Below, piece by piece: positions 9,128 through 17,804 of a stretch of 55,051 nucleotides of DNA. Below the pieces are notes generated by a model that did not search any database, had not been told where the DNA came from, and saw only the letters and a program-made list of their open reading frames with translations. Numbering within the stretch: position 1 is the stretch's first letter; the number at the start of each line of letters is the position of its first letter. The stretch spans positions 1 through 55,051 of the forward strand of contig VGTH01000036.1 of NCBI GenBank assembly GCA_016874755.1, given 5' to 3'. The position numbers and the translations under genes were made by a program. Origin of the DNA: Deltaproteobacteria bacterium (GTDB lineage Bacteria; Desulfobacterota; Binatia; UBA9968).

Positions 9128-9166
9128 GCGAAGCGATTTTTTCATCAAGAAAGTAGAGGAGAGATT

Positions 9167-9364
9167 GTGCCGAAAATAAAAACCAACCGCGCCGCCGCCA
9201 AACGATTTCGGGTCACGGCCAGCGGCAAAGTGAAACGCAACAAAGGCTTCAAGAGTCATATTCTTTCGACCAAAGGAAAGAAGCGCAAACGGCAGCTGCG
9301 CCAGGGAACAACCGTGGCGGCAGTGGACGAGCGCAATATCAAAAAACTAATTCCGTATCTGTAG
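9167..9364 (+). CDS. rpmI: 50S ribosomal protein L35
   Basis: 65 residues, very basic, starting at GTG after [23 protein letters not shown] is the characteristic L35 opening, and the ending KKLIPYL is also typical. It lies 39 bases after infC and before rplT, the universal order. Confidence 0.96.
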   Translation: MPKIKTNRAAAKRFRVTASGKVKRNKGFKSHILSTKGKKRKRQLRQGTTVAAVDERNIKKLIPYL

Positions 9365-9429
9365 AGCGTCGGGTCGGGGCAGCAACCCGCGCAGCGCGCT
9401 AAGTTTTGACAGGGTAGAAGGAGTTTAAA

Positions 9430-9789
9430 GTGCCTAGAGCTAAAGGTGGACCAAAGTCGAGAAGTCGACGCAAGAAAATAATGAAAATGGCCAAGGGCTA
9501 CACCGGCGGCCGCGGCCGTTTGTACCGGATGGCCCGTGAAACGGTGGAGCGCGCCGGCATGTTTGCTTACCGCGACCGCAAGGTGAAGAAGCGGACGTTT
9601 CGCGGTCTATGGATTACCCGCATTGGCGCCGCGGCGCAGTCCAACGGAATTTCTTACAGCCAGTTGATGCGCGGCCTGAAGCAGGCGGGGATTGAGTTGA
9701 ACCGCAAGGTGTTGTCTGAAATCGCTGCCGCCGATGCCGCAGGCTTCGGCCAACTGGCCGCTGCGGCAAAATCTCACCTGGGCGCCTAA
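9430..9789 (+). CDS. rplT: 50S ribosomal protein L20
   Basis: 119 residues, basic, GTG start after AGAAGGAG. Family sequence [18 protein letters not shown] and the middle segment [11 protein letters not shown]-like (here [14 protein letters not shown]) are plain. L20 is an early assembly protein of the 50S subunit and represses this operon in other bacteria. A small CGGGT/ACCCG hairpin (about 9370-9389) sits in the rpmI-rplT spacer. Its role is unknown. Confidence 0.96.
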   Translation: MPRAKGGPKSRSRRKKIMKMAKGYTGGRGRLYRMARETVERAGMFAYRDRKVKKRTFRGLWITRIGAAAQSNGISYSQLMRGLKQAGIELNRKVLSEIAAADAAGFGQLAAAAKSHLGA

Positions 9790-9809
9790 GCGCCAAACTT
9801 GCTACTGCG

Positions 9810-10850
9810 ATGAACGATTCCCTGGAATCTTTCCGCGGAGAGGTTCTGGACCGAATCCAGCAAGCGAACCGTGAAGCAGATATCGAGCAGCTGCGCGTCG
9901 AAGTGCTCGGCCGCAGCGGCAGCTTGACGCTGCGGCTGCGCGGCTTAAAAGACCTGCCGGCCGAAGAGCGCCCGCGCGCCGGACAGGAGCTAAACCAGCT
10001 GCGCCAGGCCCTGGAAGCCGAGCTCGAAGAGCGGCTGCGCGTGGTCAAAGAGCGTCGCCAAGCCCAAGCGCTGCAGGCGGAGCGGCTGGACGTCACTTTG
10101 CCGGGCACGCGCTGGGAACGCGGCCGGCTCCACCCGCTGACGCTGGTGATCGATGAGATCATCGATATTTTCGCCGGCATGGGCTTTGAGGTCGCCCGCG
10201 GCCCTGACATCGAAGACGACTATCACAATTTCGAGGCGCTCAACTTTCCGAAGGATCATCCGGCGCGCGACATGCAAGACACGTTTTTCGTCGCCGGCGA
10301 TCGGCTGCTGCGCACCCACACGTCGCCGGTGCAGATTCGCACCATGGAGTCGCGTCAACCGCCGCTGCAGGTCATTGTTCCGGGCGCTGTCTATCGTCAC
10401 GATGACGACGCCACCCACGCGCCGATGTTTCATCAGGTCGAAGGCTTCATGGTCGACAAGAACATCAGCTTTGCCAACTTGAAAGGCGTGCTGACCCATT
10501 TTCTCAAGCAGATTTTCGGCCGCGATCTGGCGGTCAGATTCCGGCCGAGCTTTTTTCCATTTACCGAGCCGAGCGCTGAGATCGACATCCAATGCGTTAT
10601 CTGCGGCGGTGGCGGCAAGATGGCCAGCGGCCAAAGCTGCCGGGTCTGCAAAACCAGCGGTTGGCTCGAAATCCTCGGCGCCGGCATGATCGATCCCAAC
10701 GTTTTCAAGTTCGTCGGCTACGATCCGGAGAACGTTTCCGGCTTTGCCTTCGGCATGGGGGTCGAGCGCATCGCTATGCTGAAGTATGGCATCGATGATA
10801 TCAGGCTGTTCTTCGCCAACGATTTGAGGTTTTTGCGGCAATTCGGTTAA
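9810..10850 (+). CDS. pheS: Phenylalanine--tRNA ligase alpha subunit
   Basis: 346 residues, typical of bacterial PheS. An N-terminal coiled-coil arm (about the first 90 residues) is followed by the class II catalytic core, with THTSPVQIRTM (motif 2 region) and GFAFGMGVERIAMLKYGIDD (motif 3) near the end. It works as an alpha2-beta2 enzyme with PheT. pheT follows after a 100-base spacer that contains an unusual inverted repeat. Confidence 0.96.
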   Translation: MNDSLESFRGEVLDRIQQANREADIEQLRVEVLGRSGSLTLRLRGLKDLPAEERPRAGQELNQLRQALEAELEERLRVVKERRQAQALQAERLDVTLPGTRWERGRLHPLTLVIDEIIDIFAGMGFEVARGPDIEDDYHNFEALNFPKDHPARDMQDTFFVAGDRLLRTHTSPVQIRTMESRQPPLQVIVPGAVYRHDDDATHAPMFHQVEGFMVDKNISFANLKGVLTHFLKQIFGRDLAVRFRPSFFPFTEPSAEIDIQCVICGGGGKMASGQSCRVCKTSGWLEILGAGMIDPNVFKFVGYDPENVSGFAFGMGVERIAMLKYGIDDIRLFFANDLRFLRQFG

Positions 10851-10861
10851 AGAAGCGCGCG

Positions 10862-10947
10862 ATAGAGTGTTGGAGTGATGGAGCATTGGAAGGTTGGGTC
10901 CGGACCCCATCACTCCACTACTCTAGTACTCGATCACTCCAATTACT
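10862..10947 (+). repeat. Iterated-word palindrome between pheS and pheT
   Basis: TGGAGTGATGG (10871-10881) is the exact reverse complement of CCATCACTCCA (10907-10917). Further half-words such as GGAGCATTGG on the left, and CTACTCTAGTACTC and GATCACTCCAA on the right, extend both arms. The arms are built from near-repeats of one short word (GGAGTNATGG). A folded RNA could attenuate or stabilise the pheST message. Confidence 0.75.
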
Positions 10948-10950
10948 GCG

Positions 10951-13029
10951 ATGAAGTTTACCCTTAACTGGCTCAAAGAATTCGTCAGCTACAATGGCGG
11001 CGCTGAGGCGCTGGCCAAGTCGCTGACCATGGCGGGGTTGGAAGTCGAGTCGTTGGCGCCGTTGCGCGATCCGGCAAGCCAAAGCGAAGATTGGCTGTTT
11101 GAAATCGCCGTCACGCCCAACCGCGGCGATTGCCTCGGCCTGATGGGCTTGGCGAGTGAGATCGCTGCGCTCACCGGTGCTCTAGTGAAAGCGCCAGAGC
11201 TTAGCCCGGCCGGTAAAGAGAGTCTCAAAAAACGCGTGACGATTGAGATAGAGGACAGCGCGCTGTGCGCGCGCTACTCGGCGCGCATCGTCGATGGGCT
11301 GCGCATCGGCGCCGCGCCGGCTTGGTTGCGTTTTCGCCTTGAGTCCTGCGGCATTCGCTCGATCAACAACGTCGTCGATATCACCAATTACGTCATGCTC
11401 GAAACCGGCCAGCCGCTCCATGCCTTCGATCTCGAACGGCTTCCTAACCGCGCCATTCGCGTGCGCCCGGCGCGCGAGACCAAAAAGATCGCCACATTGG
11501 ACGGCGTCGAGCGCGAGCTCGGGCATCAAGATTTGTTAATCTGCGACGGCGATGTGCCCATTGCTTTGGCCGGCGTCATGGGTGGGCTAGACACCGAAGT
11601 GCGCGCGGAGACCCGCTCGATCCTTTTAGAGAGCGCCAACTTCGACCCGATGACGATTCGCAAGACCGCCAAACGCTTGGCGTTGCACAGCGAGGCGTCG
11701 CATCGCTTCGAGCGCGGCGTCGATCCCGAAGCCACGCTTGTGGCGCTCGATCGCGCGGTCTACCTTTTGACTCAACATGCCGGCGCGGTCGCGGCGAAGG
11801 GGACCGCGGATCGCTATCCGCGCAAACCGCGGCCGCATACGCTGACGCTACGCGAAGGCCGCATCGAGCAATTGTTAGGTGTGGCGGTCGAGGGCAAGCA
11901 GGCGCAAAGACTTTTGTCGGCACTGGGTCTCAAGGCGCAGCGGCAGGCGAAAAACAAGAGCCTCAAAGTGGCGCTTTCCTCGCGGCGTCCTGATCTAAGC
12001 CGCGAAGCGGATTTGATCGAAGAGCTGGCGCGCGTGCGCGGCTACGACGCGATTCCGACGACACTACCGGCGCTGCGCGCGAGCGGCAGCACGGAAACGC
12101 GGCTTGGTTGGGAGCGCAAGCTGCGAGGCTATTTGACGAACTCTGGTCTGGCGGAAGTGATCAATCTGCCCTTTGTCACTGACGAGTCCAATCGCTTGTT
12201 TGCCGGTTTGTGGTTCGGCGCTGCGACGCCGGTGGCGGTGCTCAACCCGCTCGCCAAAGAGCGCGCCGAGATGCGCTTGAGCCTGCTGCCCGGTTTGCTG
12301 GAGAATGTGCAGACCAATCTCGCCCACAAAGCCGAAAGCTTTCACGCTTTTCATCTTGGCAAGGTCTTTCGCCGAGCCTCGGATGGCGGCAGCGAAGAGC
12401 GTCACTATTTGAGCGCTTTGCTTTACGGCCCGCGGCCGCGCCGCGGTTTGCGCGAGAAACACCAGGCTGCGTTGGGATTTCTCGATGCCAAAGGTTTGGT
12501 CGAAGCGCTTTTCGACCTGCTTCATATCGATGTCCCAGTGACATGGACGGCGGCGACGGAAGCATTTCTTCATCCCGGCAGGTCGGCAAATTTTGCGGTC
12601 GGGGAAACACGCGTCGGTTGTGTCGGACAGATTCACCCCGAAGTGACCGAGCGGCTTGGGGTCAAGCCATTCCTGGTCTGTGAACTTGACTTGGAGGAAC
12701 TGCTTCAGTATGCTCCGCGACAAATAGCAGCACCATCACTTCCTCGCTTTCCGTCGGTCGAACGGGACTTTGCCGTGGTTGTGGATGGCGACTTTCCAGC
12801 CCAACGCATCGTTGGCTGGATCGAAAGTTTAGGTGAAGCATTGATCGAGCAGGCAGACGTATTCGACCAGTATCTCGGCGCACCGATCCCCGAAGGTAAG
12901 AAAAGCCTGGCCTATAAAATTCTCTATCGGGCCGAAGATCGCACCTTGACGGATGCCGAGATCAACACACTTCATCAAAAGTTGGTCGAGCAGATCGGCA
13001 AGGTTTTTGGCGCCGCGCGCCGCAGTTGA
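10951..13029 (+). CDS. pheT: Phenylalanine--tRNA ligase beta subunit, short form without the tRNA-binding OB domain
   Basis: 692 residues, about 100 shorter than the common bacterial PheT. The N-terminus MKFTLNWLKEFV and the segment MAGLEVES are normal, but the sequence then passes after about 15 residues to FEIAVTPNRGDCLG. The EMAP/OB-fold tRNA_bind domain that usually sits between them (about residues 40-150) is absent. B3/B4 (editing), B5 and the C-terminal anticodon-binding FDX-ACB domain (from FPSVERDFAVVV) remain. There is no frameshift, so this is a genuine short form. ihfA follows 25 bases later. Confidence 0.95.
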   Translation: MKFTLNWLKEFVSYNGGAEALAKSLTMAGLEVESLAPLRDPASQSEDWLFEIAVTPNRGDCLGLMGLASEIAALTGALVKAPELSPAGKESLKKRVTIEIEDSALCARYSARIVDGLRIGAAPAWLRFRLESCGIRSINNVVDITNYVMLETGQPLHAFDLERLPNRAIRVRPARETKKIATLDGVERELGHQDLLICDGDVPIALAGVMGGLDTEVRAETRSILLESANFDPMTIRKTAKRLALHSEASHRFERGVDPEATLVALDRAVYLLTQHAGAVAAKGTADRYPRKPRPHTLTLREGRIEQLLGVAVEGKQAQRLLSALGLKAQRQAKNKSLKVALSSRRPDLSREADLIEELARVRGYDAIPTTLPALRASGSTETRLGWERKLRGYLTNSGLAEVINLPFVTDESNRLFAGLWFGAATPVAVLNPLAKERAEMRLSLLPGLLENVQTNLAHKAESFHAFHLGKVFRRASDGGSEERHYLSALLYGPRPRRGLREKHQAALGFLDAKGLVEALFDLLHIDVPVTWTAATEAFLHPGRSANFAVGETRVGCVGQIHPEVTERLGVKPFLVCELDLEELLQYAPRQIAAPSLPRFPSVERDFAVVVDGDFPAQRIVGWIESLGEALIEQADVFDQYLGAPIPEGKKSLAYKILYRAEDRTLTDAEINTLHQKLVEQIGKVFGAARRS

Positions 13030-13054
13030 GTTTTTGCCTGGGTAGGAGTGCACG

Positions 13055-13378
13055 ATGACGAAGGCGGAAATCATCACACGCATCTACGAAAAGATCGGTT
13101 TCTCTAAGAAAGATGCAACCGACGTCGTCGAAGCCACCTTCGACATCATCAAGGGGTGCCTGGAACGTAGTGAGAAGGTGAAGATATCCGGCTTTGGCAA
13201 TTTCGTGGTCAATACCAAACGGCCGCGCAAGGGGAGAAATCCGCAGACCGGCGATGAAATCGTCATCGTCGGGCGCAAAGTGTTGACGTTCAAGGCCAGC
13301 CAAATACTCAAGAAAAGCATGTCGCCGGCGCCGTCGACGACCACCACATCTACACCTCCTTCGGCATCGGCGGACTAA
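13055..13378 (+). CDS. ihfA: Integration host factor alpha subunit
   Basis: 107 residues of the HU/IHF family, starting [19 protein letters not shown] and carrying the DNA-intercalating arm motif GRNPQTG at about residues 65-71. A Ser/Thr/Pro-rich tail of about 20 residues extends beyond the normal end. IHF bends DNA as a heterodimer with IhfB (not in this window). Its place after pheT matches the usual proteobacterial arrangement. Confidence 0.9.
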   Translation: MTKAEIITRIYEKIGFSKKDATDVVEATFDIIKGCLERSEKVKISGFGNFVVNTKRPRKGRNPQTGDEIVIVGRKVLTFKASQILKKSMSPAPSTTTTSTPPSASAD

Positions 13379-13392
13379 AAGACTTTTGTTTG

Positions 13393-13746
13393 ATGGAAGC
13401 GCGGCTGCCCGACAAGATTTATTTCAAGATCGGTGAAGTGAGCGAGATCGTCGGCGTCGAAGCCTACGTTCTACGCTACTGGGAGACCGAGTTCGAGCTC
13501 CTCAAGCCCTCCAAGGCGCCGTCGCGCCACCGCTTGTATAAGAAAAAAGATGTCGAGCTGCTGCTGGAAATAAAGCGCCTGCTTTATGCCGAAGGGTTTA
13601 CCATCGCAGGCGCGGGCAAACGTTTGAAAGAGATGCGCAAGGAAGAAAAGGGCCAGTTGAAACTGCCGCTCGGCGATCAAAAATACAAAACTGCACTGGT
13701 CAAACTGAAGCGCGATATTCAATCGCTGCGCAAGATGCTCACCTGA
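13393..13746 (+). CDS. MerR-family transcriptional regulator
   Basis: 117 residues from the ATG at 13393. The N-terminal winged helix reads [22 protein letters not shown], then the [20 protein letters not shown] wing/helix. A short C-terminal helix follows with no metal- or drug-binding domain. This small MerR protein directly after ihfA is a conserved neighbour in deltaproteobacteria; its targets are unknown. It is the last gene of the pheST-ihfA unit. Confidence 0.85.
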   Translation: MEARLPDKIYFKIGEVSEIVGVEAYVLRYWETEFELLKPSKAPSRHRLYKKKDVELLLEIKRLLYAEGFTIAGAGKRLKEMRKEEKGQLKLPLGDQKYKTALVKLKRDIQSLRKMLT

Positions 13747-13752
13747 CATATC

Positions 13753-13803
13753 GGAACTGAAACTGTTCCAATCTTTCCAGCGGTTCAAACCGTTCAAGCG
13801 GTC
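13753..13803 (-). repeat. GGTTTGAACGG-word repeat
   Basis: Read on the - strand the spacer consists of near-repeats of the word GGTTTGAACNG / GATTGGAACAG. On the + strand GGAAC (13753-13757) and GTTCC (13765-13769) also form a small hairpin. The same vocabulary recurs at 24504-24563 and inside imuB at 26382-26455. Confidence 0.6.
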
Positions 13804-13810
13804 ATAAACT

Positions 13811-14241
13811 TCACCTAGCTTTCGAACGCCTTTGGAAAAATAGCGGCAGCACGAGCAGTATGGCGGATAACGCCAGAATGCTCGCTGAGATCGGGTGGGT
13901 GAAGAACACCGTTGCATCGCCCTGGCTGATCGCCAGAGCGCGGCGTGCCTGGGTTTCCGCCAGCGGACCGAGAATCAGGCCGATCACCGCCACCGGAATG
14001 TCCCAGCGGCGCATGACGAATCCCAATAAACCGAAGACAAAGCGAAAAGAACCGCCTGGCTGAGCACGAAACCGGCGCGGTTGATCAGCACGATTTGCAC
14101 TAGTAGATCCGCGCTGACCCAAAGAAACGCGCCGGCGTGAAAGCGGTGCTCACCGCGCGCCGTCGCATCGTCGGGCACCGCGTTGCGCCAGCCGCCGGCC
14201 AACGCTTCGTAACGCAGCCAGGACGCCGGCAAAATTGACAA
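13811..14241 (-). pseudogene. Remnant of a tripartite tricarboxylate transporter (tctB end joined to tctA C-terminus)
   Basis: Two overlapping frames on the - strand carry transporter pieces. The upstream frame (14241-13984) contains ADLLVQIVLINRAGFVLSQ, like the membrane end of a TctB subunit. After a frame change the downstream frame (to 13811) reads RRWDIPVAVIGLILGPLAE, then RRALAISQGD and FFTHPISA, the C-terminal part of TctA permeases. Start, bulk and frame continuity are lost. It is a decayed solute-uptake operon. The assignment rests on motif memory only. Confidence 0.65.
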
Positions 14242-14321
14242 GCTTCAATCGAGTGACGCGACAAAATTGATTTAACCGGCGAGGGATGTTAGATAAACAG
14301 CACCCTCACCAATCATGGTAT

Positions 14322-14400
<79 letters not shown>

Positions 14401-14468
14401 CCCTTTATTTCGGGGATATTCGAGCAATTCTTTGGTCACGCCGATAGCGTACTGCGGCCCATCTCCAT

Positions 14469-14954
14469 TTAATGAGCCACGCCGCTGCCCAAGCCGCTCG
14501 CCTGGGCGATGATGTCGTTCAGGGGTTTCTCAAAATCCAGCGGGCGATTGTCGCGCGCGGCGTCGCGCTCGGCGACCAGCGCGTAGACTTCGACGCGGTT
14601 ACCTTCAGGGTCGAGCACATAGCAGGAGACGGTGTTGCCCATAGCGGTGTAGGCGTGGCTGACGCAATGGTCGATGGTGACGCCGTGGCCTTTGAAGCGC
14701 TCGTAGAATTCTTTGACTTCCGCCGGCGTGTCGACTTTCCAGGCGATGTGGCCGATCAGTTTGGCCGAGCCTTCGCGCCCTTTGGCGAGCGCCAGTTGGT
14801 GATCGTCGAGCTGGGGATCGGGAGTGAGAAAGACCATCCGGCCGGGGTTTTCGCGGTATTTGATCAAGCCCAAAACGTTGGTGTAGAAGTTGACCATCTT
14901 GTCGAGATCATTGACGTAGAGCACCACGTGGCTGATCGATTTGACTTTGGGCAT
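14469..14954 (-). CDS. VOC-family (glyoxalase/extradiol dioxygenase fold) protein
   Basis: 161 residues from the ATG at 14954, chosen because AGGAGG stands eight bases before it; an upstream in-frame ATG at 14996 lacks a site. One or two beta-alpha-beta-beta-beta modules are seen: SHVVLYVNDLDKMVNFYTNV, then HIAWKVDTPAEVKEFYERF and a closing DPEGNRVEVYALV. Histidine in SHVVLY, histidine in GHIAW and glutamate in NRVEVY can supply the metal site. It resembles catechol 2,3-dioxygenase-like proteins. The substrate is unknown and there is no catabolic neighbour. Confidence 0.8.
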   Translation of the reverse strand: MPKVKSISHVVLYVNDLDKMVNFYTNVLGLIKYRENPGRMVFLTPDPQLDDHQLALAKGREGSAKLIGHIAWKVDTPAEVKEFYERFKGHGVTIDHCVSHAYTAMGNTVSCYVLDPEGNRVEVYALVAERDAARDNRPLDFEKPLNDIIAQASGLGSGVAH

Positions 14955-15054
14955 AGGGCTGGCCTCCTTTGGCTCAATTGCGCGCACAGTAGCCAATAAC
15001 GCGCGCTCGTGTCAACTATCGCCAACTATAGCCTAGAGCGTTGCGAGGAAAACG

Positions 15055-15483
15055 TTGAGCGACTTCGTTATTCATCCGCAGTTGTTGGCCGATTGCCACC
15101 ATCTTGGCCGGCTGGAAATTTCTCATCTGCTGCTAAACAAAAACGCTGTGCTGCCGTGGTTTATCTTGGTGCCCGAATACGGCGTTGGAGACCTGCTCGA
15201 CCTTGCGCCGCAAAAGCGCAATCTGGTGATGACGGAAGCTGCGTCGATTGCCGGCTTTGTCAAAGGCCATTTCGCGCTGGCCAAAATTAATTTCGCTGCC
15301 ATCGGCAACGTCGTGCCGCAATTGCATTTGCACGTTGTTGGGCGGCGGGCGGGCGACGCCTGCTGGCCGGCGCCGGTATGGGGACATTTGCGTGAGACTC
15401 GCGATTATACCGCGCAGGAGCTAGCAACGATCGCCGCGCAATTGGCGCGGCAGTGTAATTTGCGGCGTGCTGTCAGGATCTAG
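15055..15483 (+). CDS. HIT-domain protein
   Basis: 142 residues, TTG start after GCGAGGAAAACG. The histidine-triad motif is QLHLHVVGR near residue 90. HIT proteins hydrolyse or transfer nucleotides from dinucleoside polyphosphates or nucleotide conjugates. The sequence FVIHPQLLADCHHLG at the front matches the short single-domain proteins of this superfamily. It ends four bases inside the convergent SpoIIM-like gene. Confidence 0.82.
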   Translation: MSDFVIHPQLLADCHHLGRLEISHLLLNKNAVLPWFILVPEYGVGDLLDLAPQKRNLVMTEAASIAGFVKGHFALAKINFAAIGNVVPQLHLHVVGRRAGDACWPAPVWGHLRETRDYTAQELATIAAQLARQCNLRRAVRI

Positions 15484-16073
15484 AGCTTAGCGAGCACGGG
15501 GGTCAAATAAGCTTCGATTAGCGCAGCGATCAGCAATAACGGCACGATTACCCAAAAAAGAAAACGGGACGCATGCGCGAGTTCCTGTCGCAGCGGCTTG
15601 GGCTGCCGTCGCAACAGACGCTTGAAGAGGTGGCTGCCAAGCAGAAGGCCGATGCTGGTTGCCAGGAACACCGCCGGCAGCTCGATCACGCCGTGCGGCA
15701 GAATCGCCATGGTCGACTGCCAGATGCCGCGCGAGCCCAATGAAACCGAAACGATGGCGCCGAGCGCCGCGCCATTGACCAAGAGAAAGACCACCGGCAA
15801 GATTCCCAGCAATGTGCCGAGAAATATCGCCATCGCCGATTTGACTGAGTTGTTGAGAAAAATTGCGCCGGCGAGCTGGAGTTTTGAGAGGCCGCGAAAC
15901 ATGCCGGCAAACCCCATCAAGGACTTTTCGAGCTGACCGGCCAACCCGGCGTGCAGGTTGACCAAAAGAACCCCGGCCAAAGCGCCTAATCCGAACAACA
16001 GTACGCTCCAGACAAAATAGGGCCGCAGCCGCTTGGTATAGTCCAACAAAGATTCGCGCATCGCGTCGACCAT
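15480..16073 (-). CDS. SpoIIM-family (DUF95) integral membrane protein
   Basis: 197 residues with about five hydrophobic helices. Family markers are LNNSVKSAMAIFLGTLLG in the second half and LPHGVIELPAVFLA further on. It starts at the ATG of MVDAMRESLLDYTKRLRPY. Proteins of this family are found widely in non-sporulating bacteria, and their function outside Bacillus sporulation is not established. It converges with the HIT gene, overlapping by four bases. Confidence 0.75.
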   Translation of the reverse strand: MVDAMRESLLDYTKRLRPYFVWSVLLFGLGALAGVLLVNLHAGLAGQLEKSLMGFAGMFRGLSKLQLAGAIFLNNSVKSAMAIFLGTLLGILPVVFLLVNGAALGAIVSVSLGSRGIWQSTMAILPHGVIELPAVFLATSIGLLLGSHLFKRLLRRQPKPLRQELAHASRFLFWVIVPLLLIAALIEAYLTPVLAKL

Positions 16074-16155
16074 AAGTTATCTTAGCAAATTGCGCGCGGC
16101 TCCCCAATCGATCTTGCCATGCTCATTGAAGCGCGGTAGACCGAAGCCATCAAAC

Positions 16156-17265
16156 ATGGCGGCATCGCTGCGAAACATAATTCAGGCCTACGATCCTAAA
16201 TGCCCGCTTGACCAGGCATCGACCGCGCCGGCGTCGTGGTACACCGACGCGCGCATTGCCGAGTTGGAGCGTCGCACGGTTTTTTCGCGCAGCTGGCAAA
16301 TGGCCGCGCGGAGCGATCGGTTGATCGACTGCGGACGGTATGTCACCGGCGACATCGCCGGCGCACCGGTGGCTTTGGTGCGCGGGGAGGACGGCGTGCT
16401 GCGCGGCTTTTTCAACGTCTGTCGTCATCACGCGGCGCAGGTGCTCCTCCCGCCCGAAGGCTGCGCAAAACATTTGCGCTGCCCATACCATGGTTGGACG
16501 TATGACCTGACAGGCCGCCTGGTGGCCGCGCCCGAGTTCGCCGGCGTGGCAAACTTCTCCGCCGCAAAGATAGCTCTGCCGCCCGTGCGCGTCGCCTCCT
16601 TTGGTAGATGGTTATTTGCCAAGCTCGCAGGTGAAGGCGATGAGCTTAATGTTTATCTGGGCGGCGATTTGCGGGCCCAGATCGATCGACTGGCGTTGGA
16701 CAAGCTGCACTGGTACGAGCGGCGTTGTTACACGCTCGACTGCAACTGGAAAATCTATGTCGACAATTATCTCGACGGCGGCTATCACGTGCCGCACATT
16801 CACACAGGTCTCAACAGCGTGTTGACGCCGGGAAAGTACCGCATCGAAACCGGCGCGCGCCATTGTTTGCAATCGAGTGACATGATCCCAAGTGCCAGCG
16901 ATGGCGAAACGGCGGCGGTGCGCCAGGGCGAGCGCGCCAGCTATTTCTGGATCTATCCCAACTTCATGATTAACGTTTACGCCGGGGTGATGGACACCAA
17001 TCTGGTTCGGCCGCTGGGCGTCGACCGCTGCGAAGTGATCTTCGATTACTATTTCGCGGATCTAGCAGACCAAGGGCGCAATCGCGCGAGCATTGCGCTG
17101 AGCGAAAAGATTCAGGATGAAGACAAGGCGATCTGCGAATCGGTGCAGCGCGGGCTGCGCTCGCGCTCTTACGATGCCGGGCGTTTGTCGGTGCGGCGCG
17201 AAGCGGGCGAGCATCTGTTTCATAGGTTGCTCCATGCCGATTTGACGGAAGGGGTTGCGCGATGA
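16156..17265 (+). CDS. Rieske-type oxygenase alpha subunit, choline-monooxygenase-like
   Basis: 369 residues from the ATG at 16156 (an upstream TTG is possible but adds unconserved sequence). The Rieske [2Fe-2S] site is Cys-x-His near residue 88 (CRHHAAQ) and Cys-x2-His near 109 (CPYHGW). The catalytic domain has [19 protein letters not shown], whose two histidines belong to the mononuclear iron site and whose [12 protein letters not shown] wording is that of choline monooxygenase-like enzymes. The stop overlaps the MOSC gene start by four bases. The electron donor and substrate are unknown. Confidence 0.82.
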   Translation: MAASLRNIIQAYDPKCPLDQASTAPASWYTDARIAELERRTVFSRSWQMAARSDRLIDCGRYVTGDIAGAPVALVRGEDGVLRGFFNVCRHHAAQVLLPPEGCAKHLRCPYHGWTYDLTGRLVAAPEFAGVANFSAAKIALPPVRVASFGRWLFAKLAGEGDELNVYLGGDLRAQIDRLALDKLHWYERRCYTLDCNWKIYVDNYLDGGYHVPHIHTGLNSVLTPGKYRIETGARHCLQSSDMIPSASDGETAAVRQGERASYFWIYPNFMINVYAGVMDTNLVRPLGVDRCEVIFDYYFADLADQGRNRASIALSEKIQDEDKAICESVQRGLRSRSYDAGRLSVRREAGEHLFHRLLHADLTEGVAR

Positions 17266-17705
17266 CCGGCACTCTCGAAGCGATTTGGCTCAAGCGCGCC
17301 CATCGCGGCGTGATGGATTCGGTTGAGAGTGCAACGCTTGTCGACGGCAAAGGAATCGTGGGTAACGCCGATCAAGGCGGTTCGCGCCAGGTCACGATTA
17401 TCGAACGGGAAGTGTGGGAAGCCCTCATGAAAGAAGCCAACGGGAGCATAGCTCCTGCCGCACGGCGCGCCAACCTGCTGGTTAGCGGCCTCGCTCTGGC
17501 AAATTCTCGCGGGCGAATATTGATCATAGGGACTGCGCGTTTGCTGATTGGCGGCGAGACCAAGCCCTGCGAGCGCATGGACGAAGTGTTGGATGGGTTG
17601 CAGCAGCGCATGTGGTCCAATTGGCGCGGCGGCGCCTATGCGAAAGTGCTAACCGGCAGCGCGATTCGCATCGGCCAAATTGTCCGTTGGGAATCGCTTC
17701 CCTGA
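17262..17705 (+). CDS. MOSC-domain protein
   Basis: 147 residues. The MOSC (molybdenum cofactor sulfurase C-terminal) features are [15 protein letters not shown] near the front and [11 protein letters not shown] with the conserved cysteine near residue 104. Members bind molybdenum cofactor or carry sulfur on the cysteine. Translation starts at an ATG that overlaps the oxygenase stop (ATGA), so the two are probably made together. The pairing suggests that the MOSC protein assists the oxygenase or acts on its substrate, but this is inference. Confidence 0.82.
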   Translation: MTGTLEAIWLKRAHRGVMDSVESATLVDGKGIVGNADQGGSRQVTIIEREVWEALMKEANGSIAPAARRANLLVSGLALANSRGRILIIGTARLLIGGETKPCERMDEVLDGLQQRMWSNWRGGAYAKVLTGSAIRIGQIVRWESLP

Positions 17706-17804
17706 AGCATAACCGTTCGACCGTTGTAGTTTCGAGCCAGGACAGCCCACTAGACGCCGCCCAAGAATTTGTACTAGAAGCTGTCCGAGTCTCAAGGAAG
17801 AGCG

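Noticed and set aside
10862-10947. Possible CRISPR array among the iterated-word spacers.
   Set aside because: No regular repeat-spacer alternation, words are 8-12 bases, and there are no cas genes in the window.
15487-16107. 206-codon frame overlapping the SpoIIM-like gene.
   Set aside because: The other frame (15480-16073) gives a coherent membrane protein; this one gives low-complexity Arg/Gly/Ala sequence.
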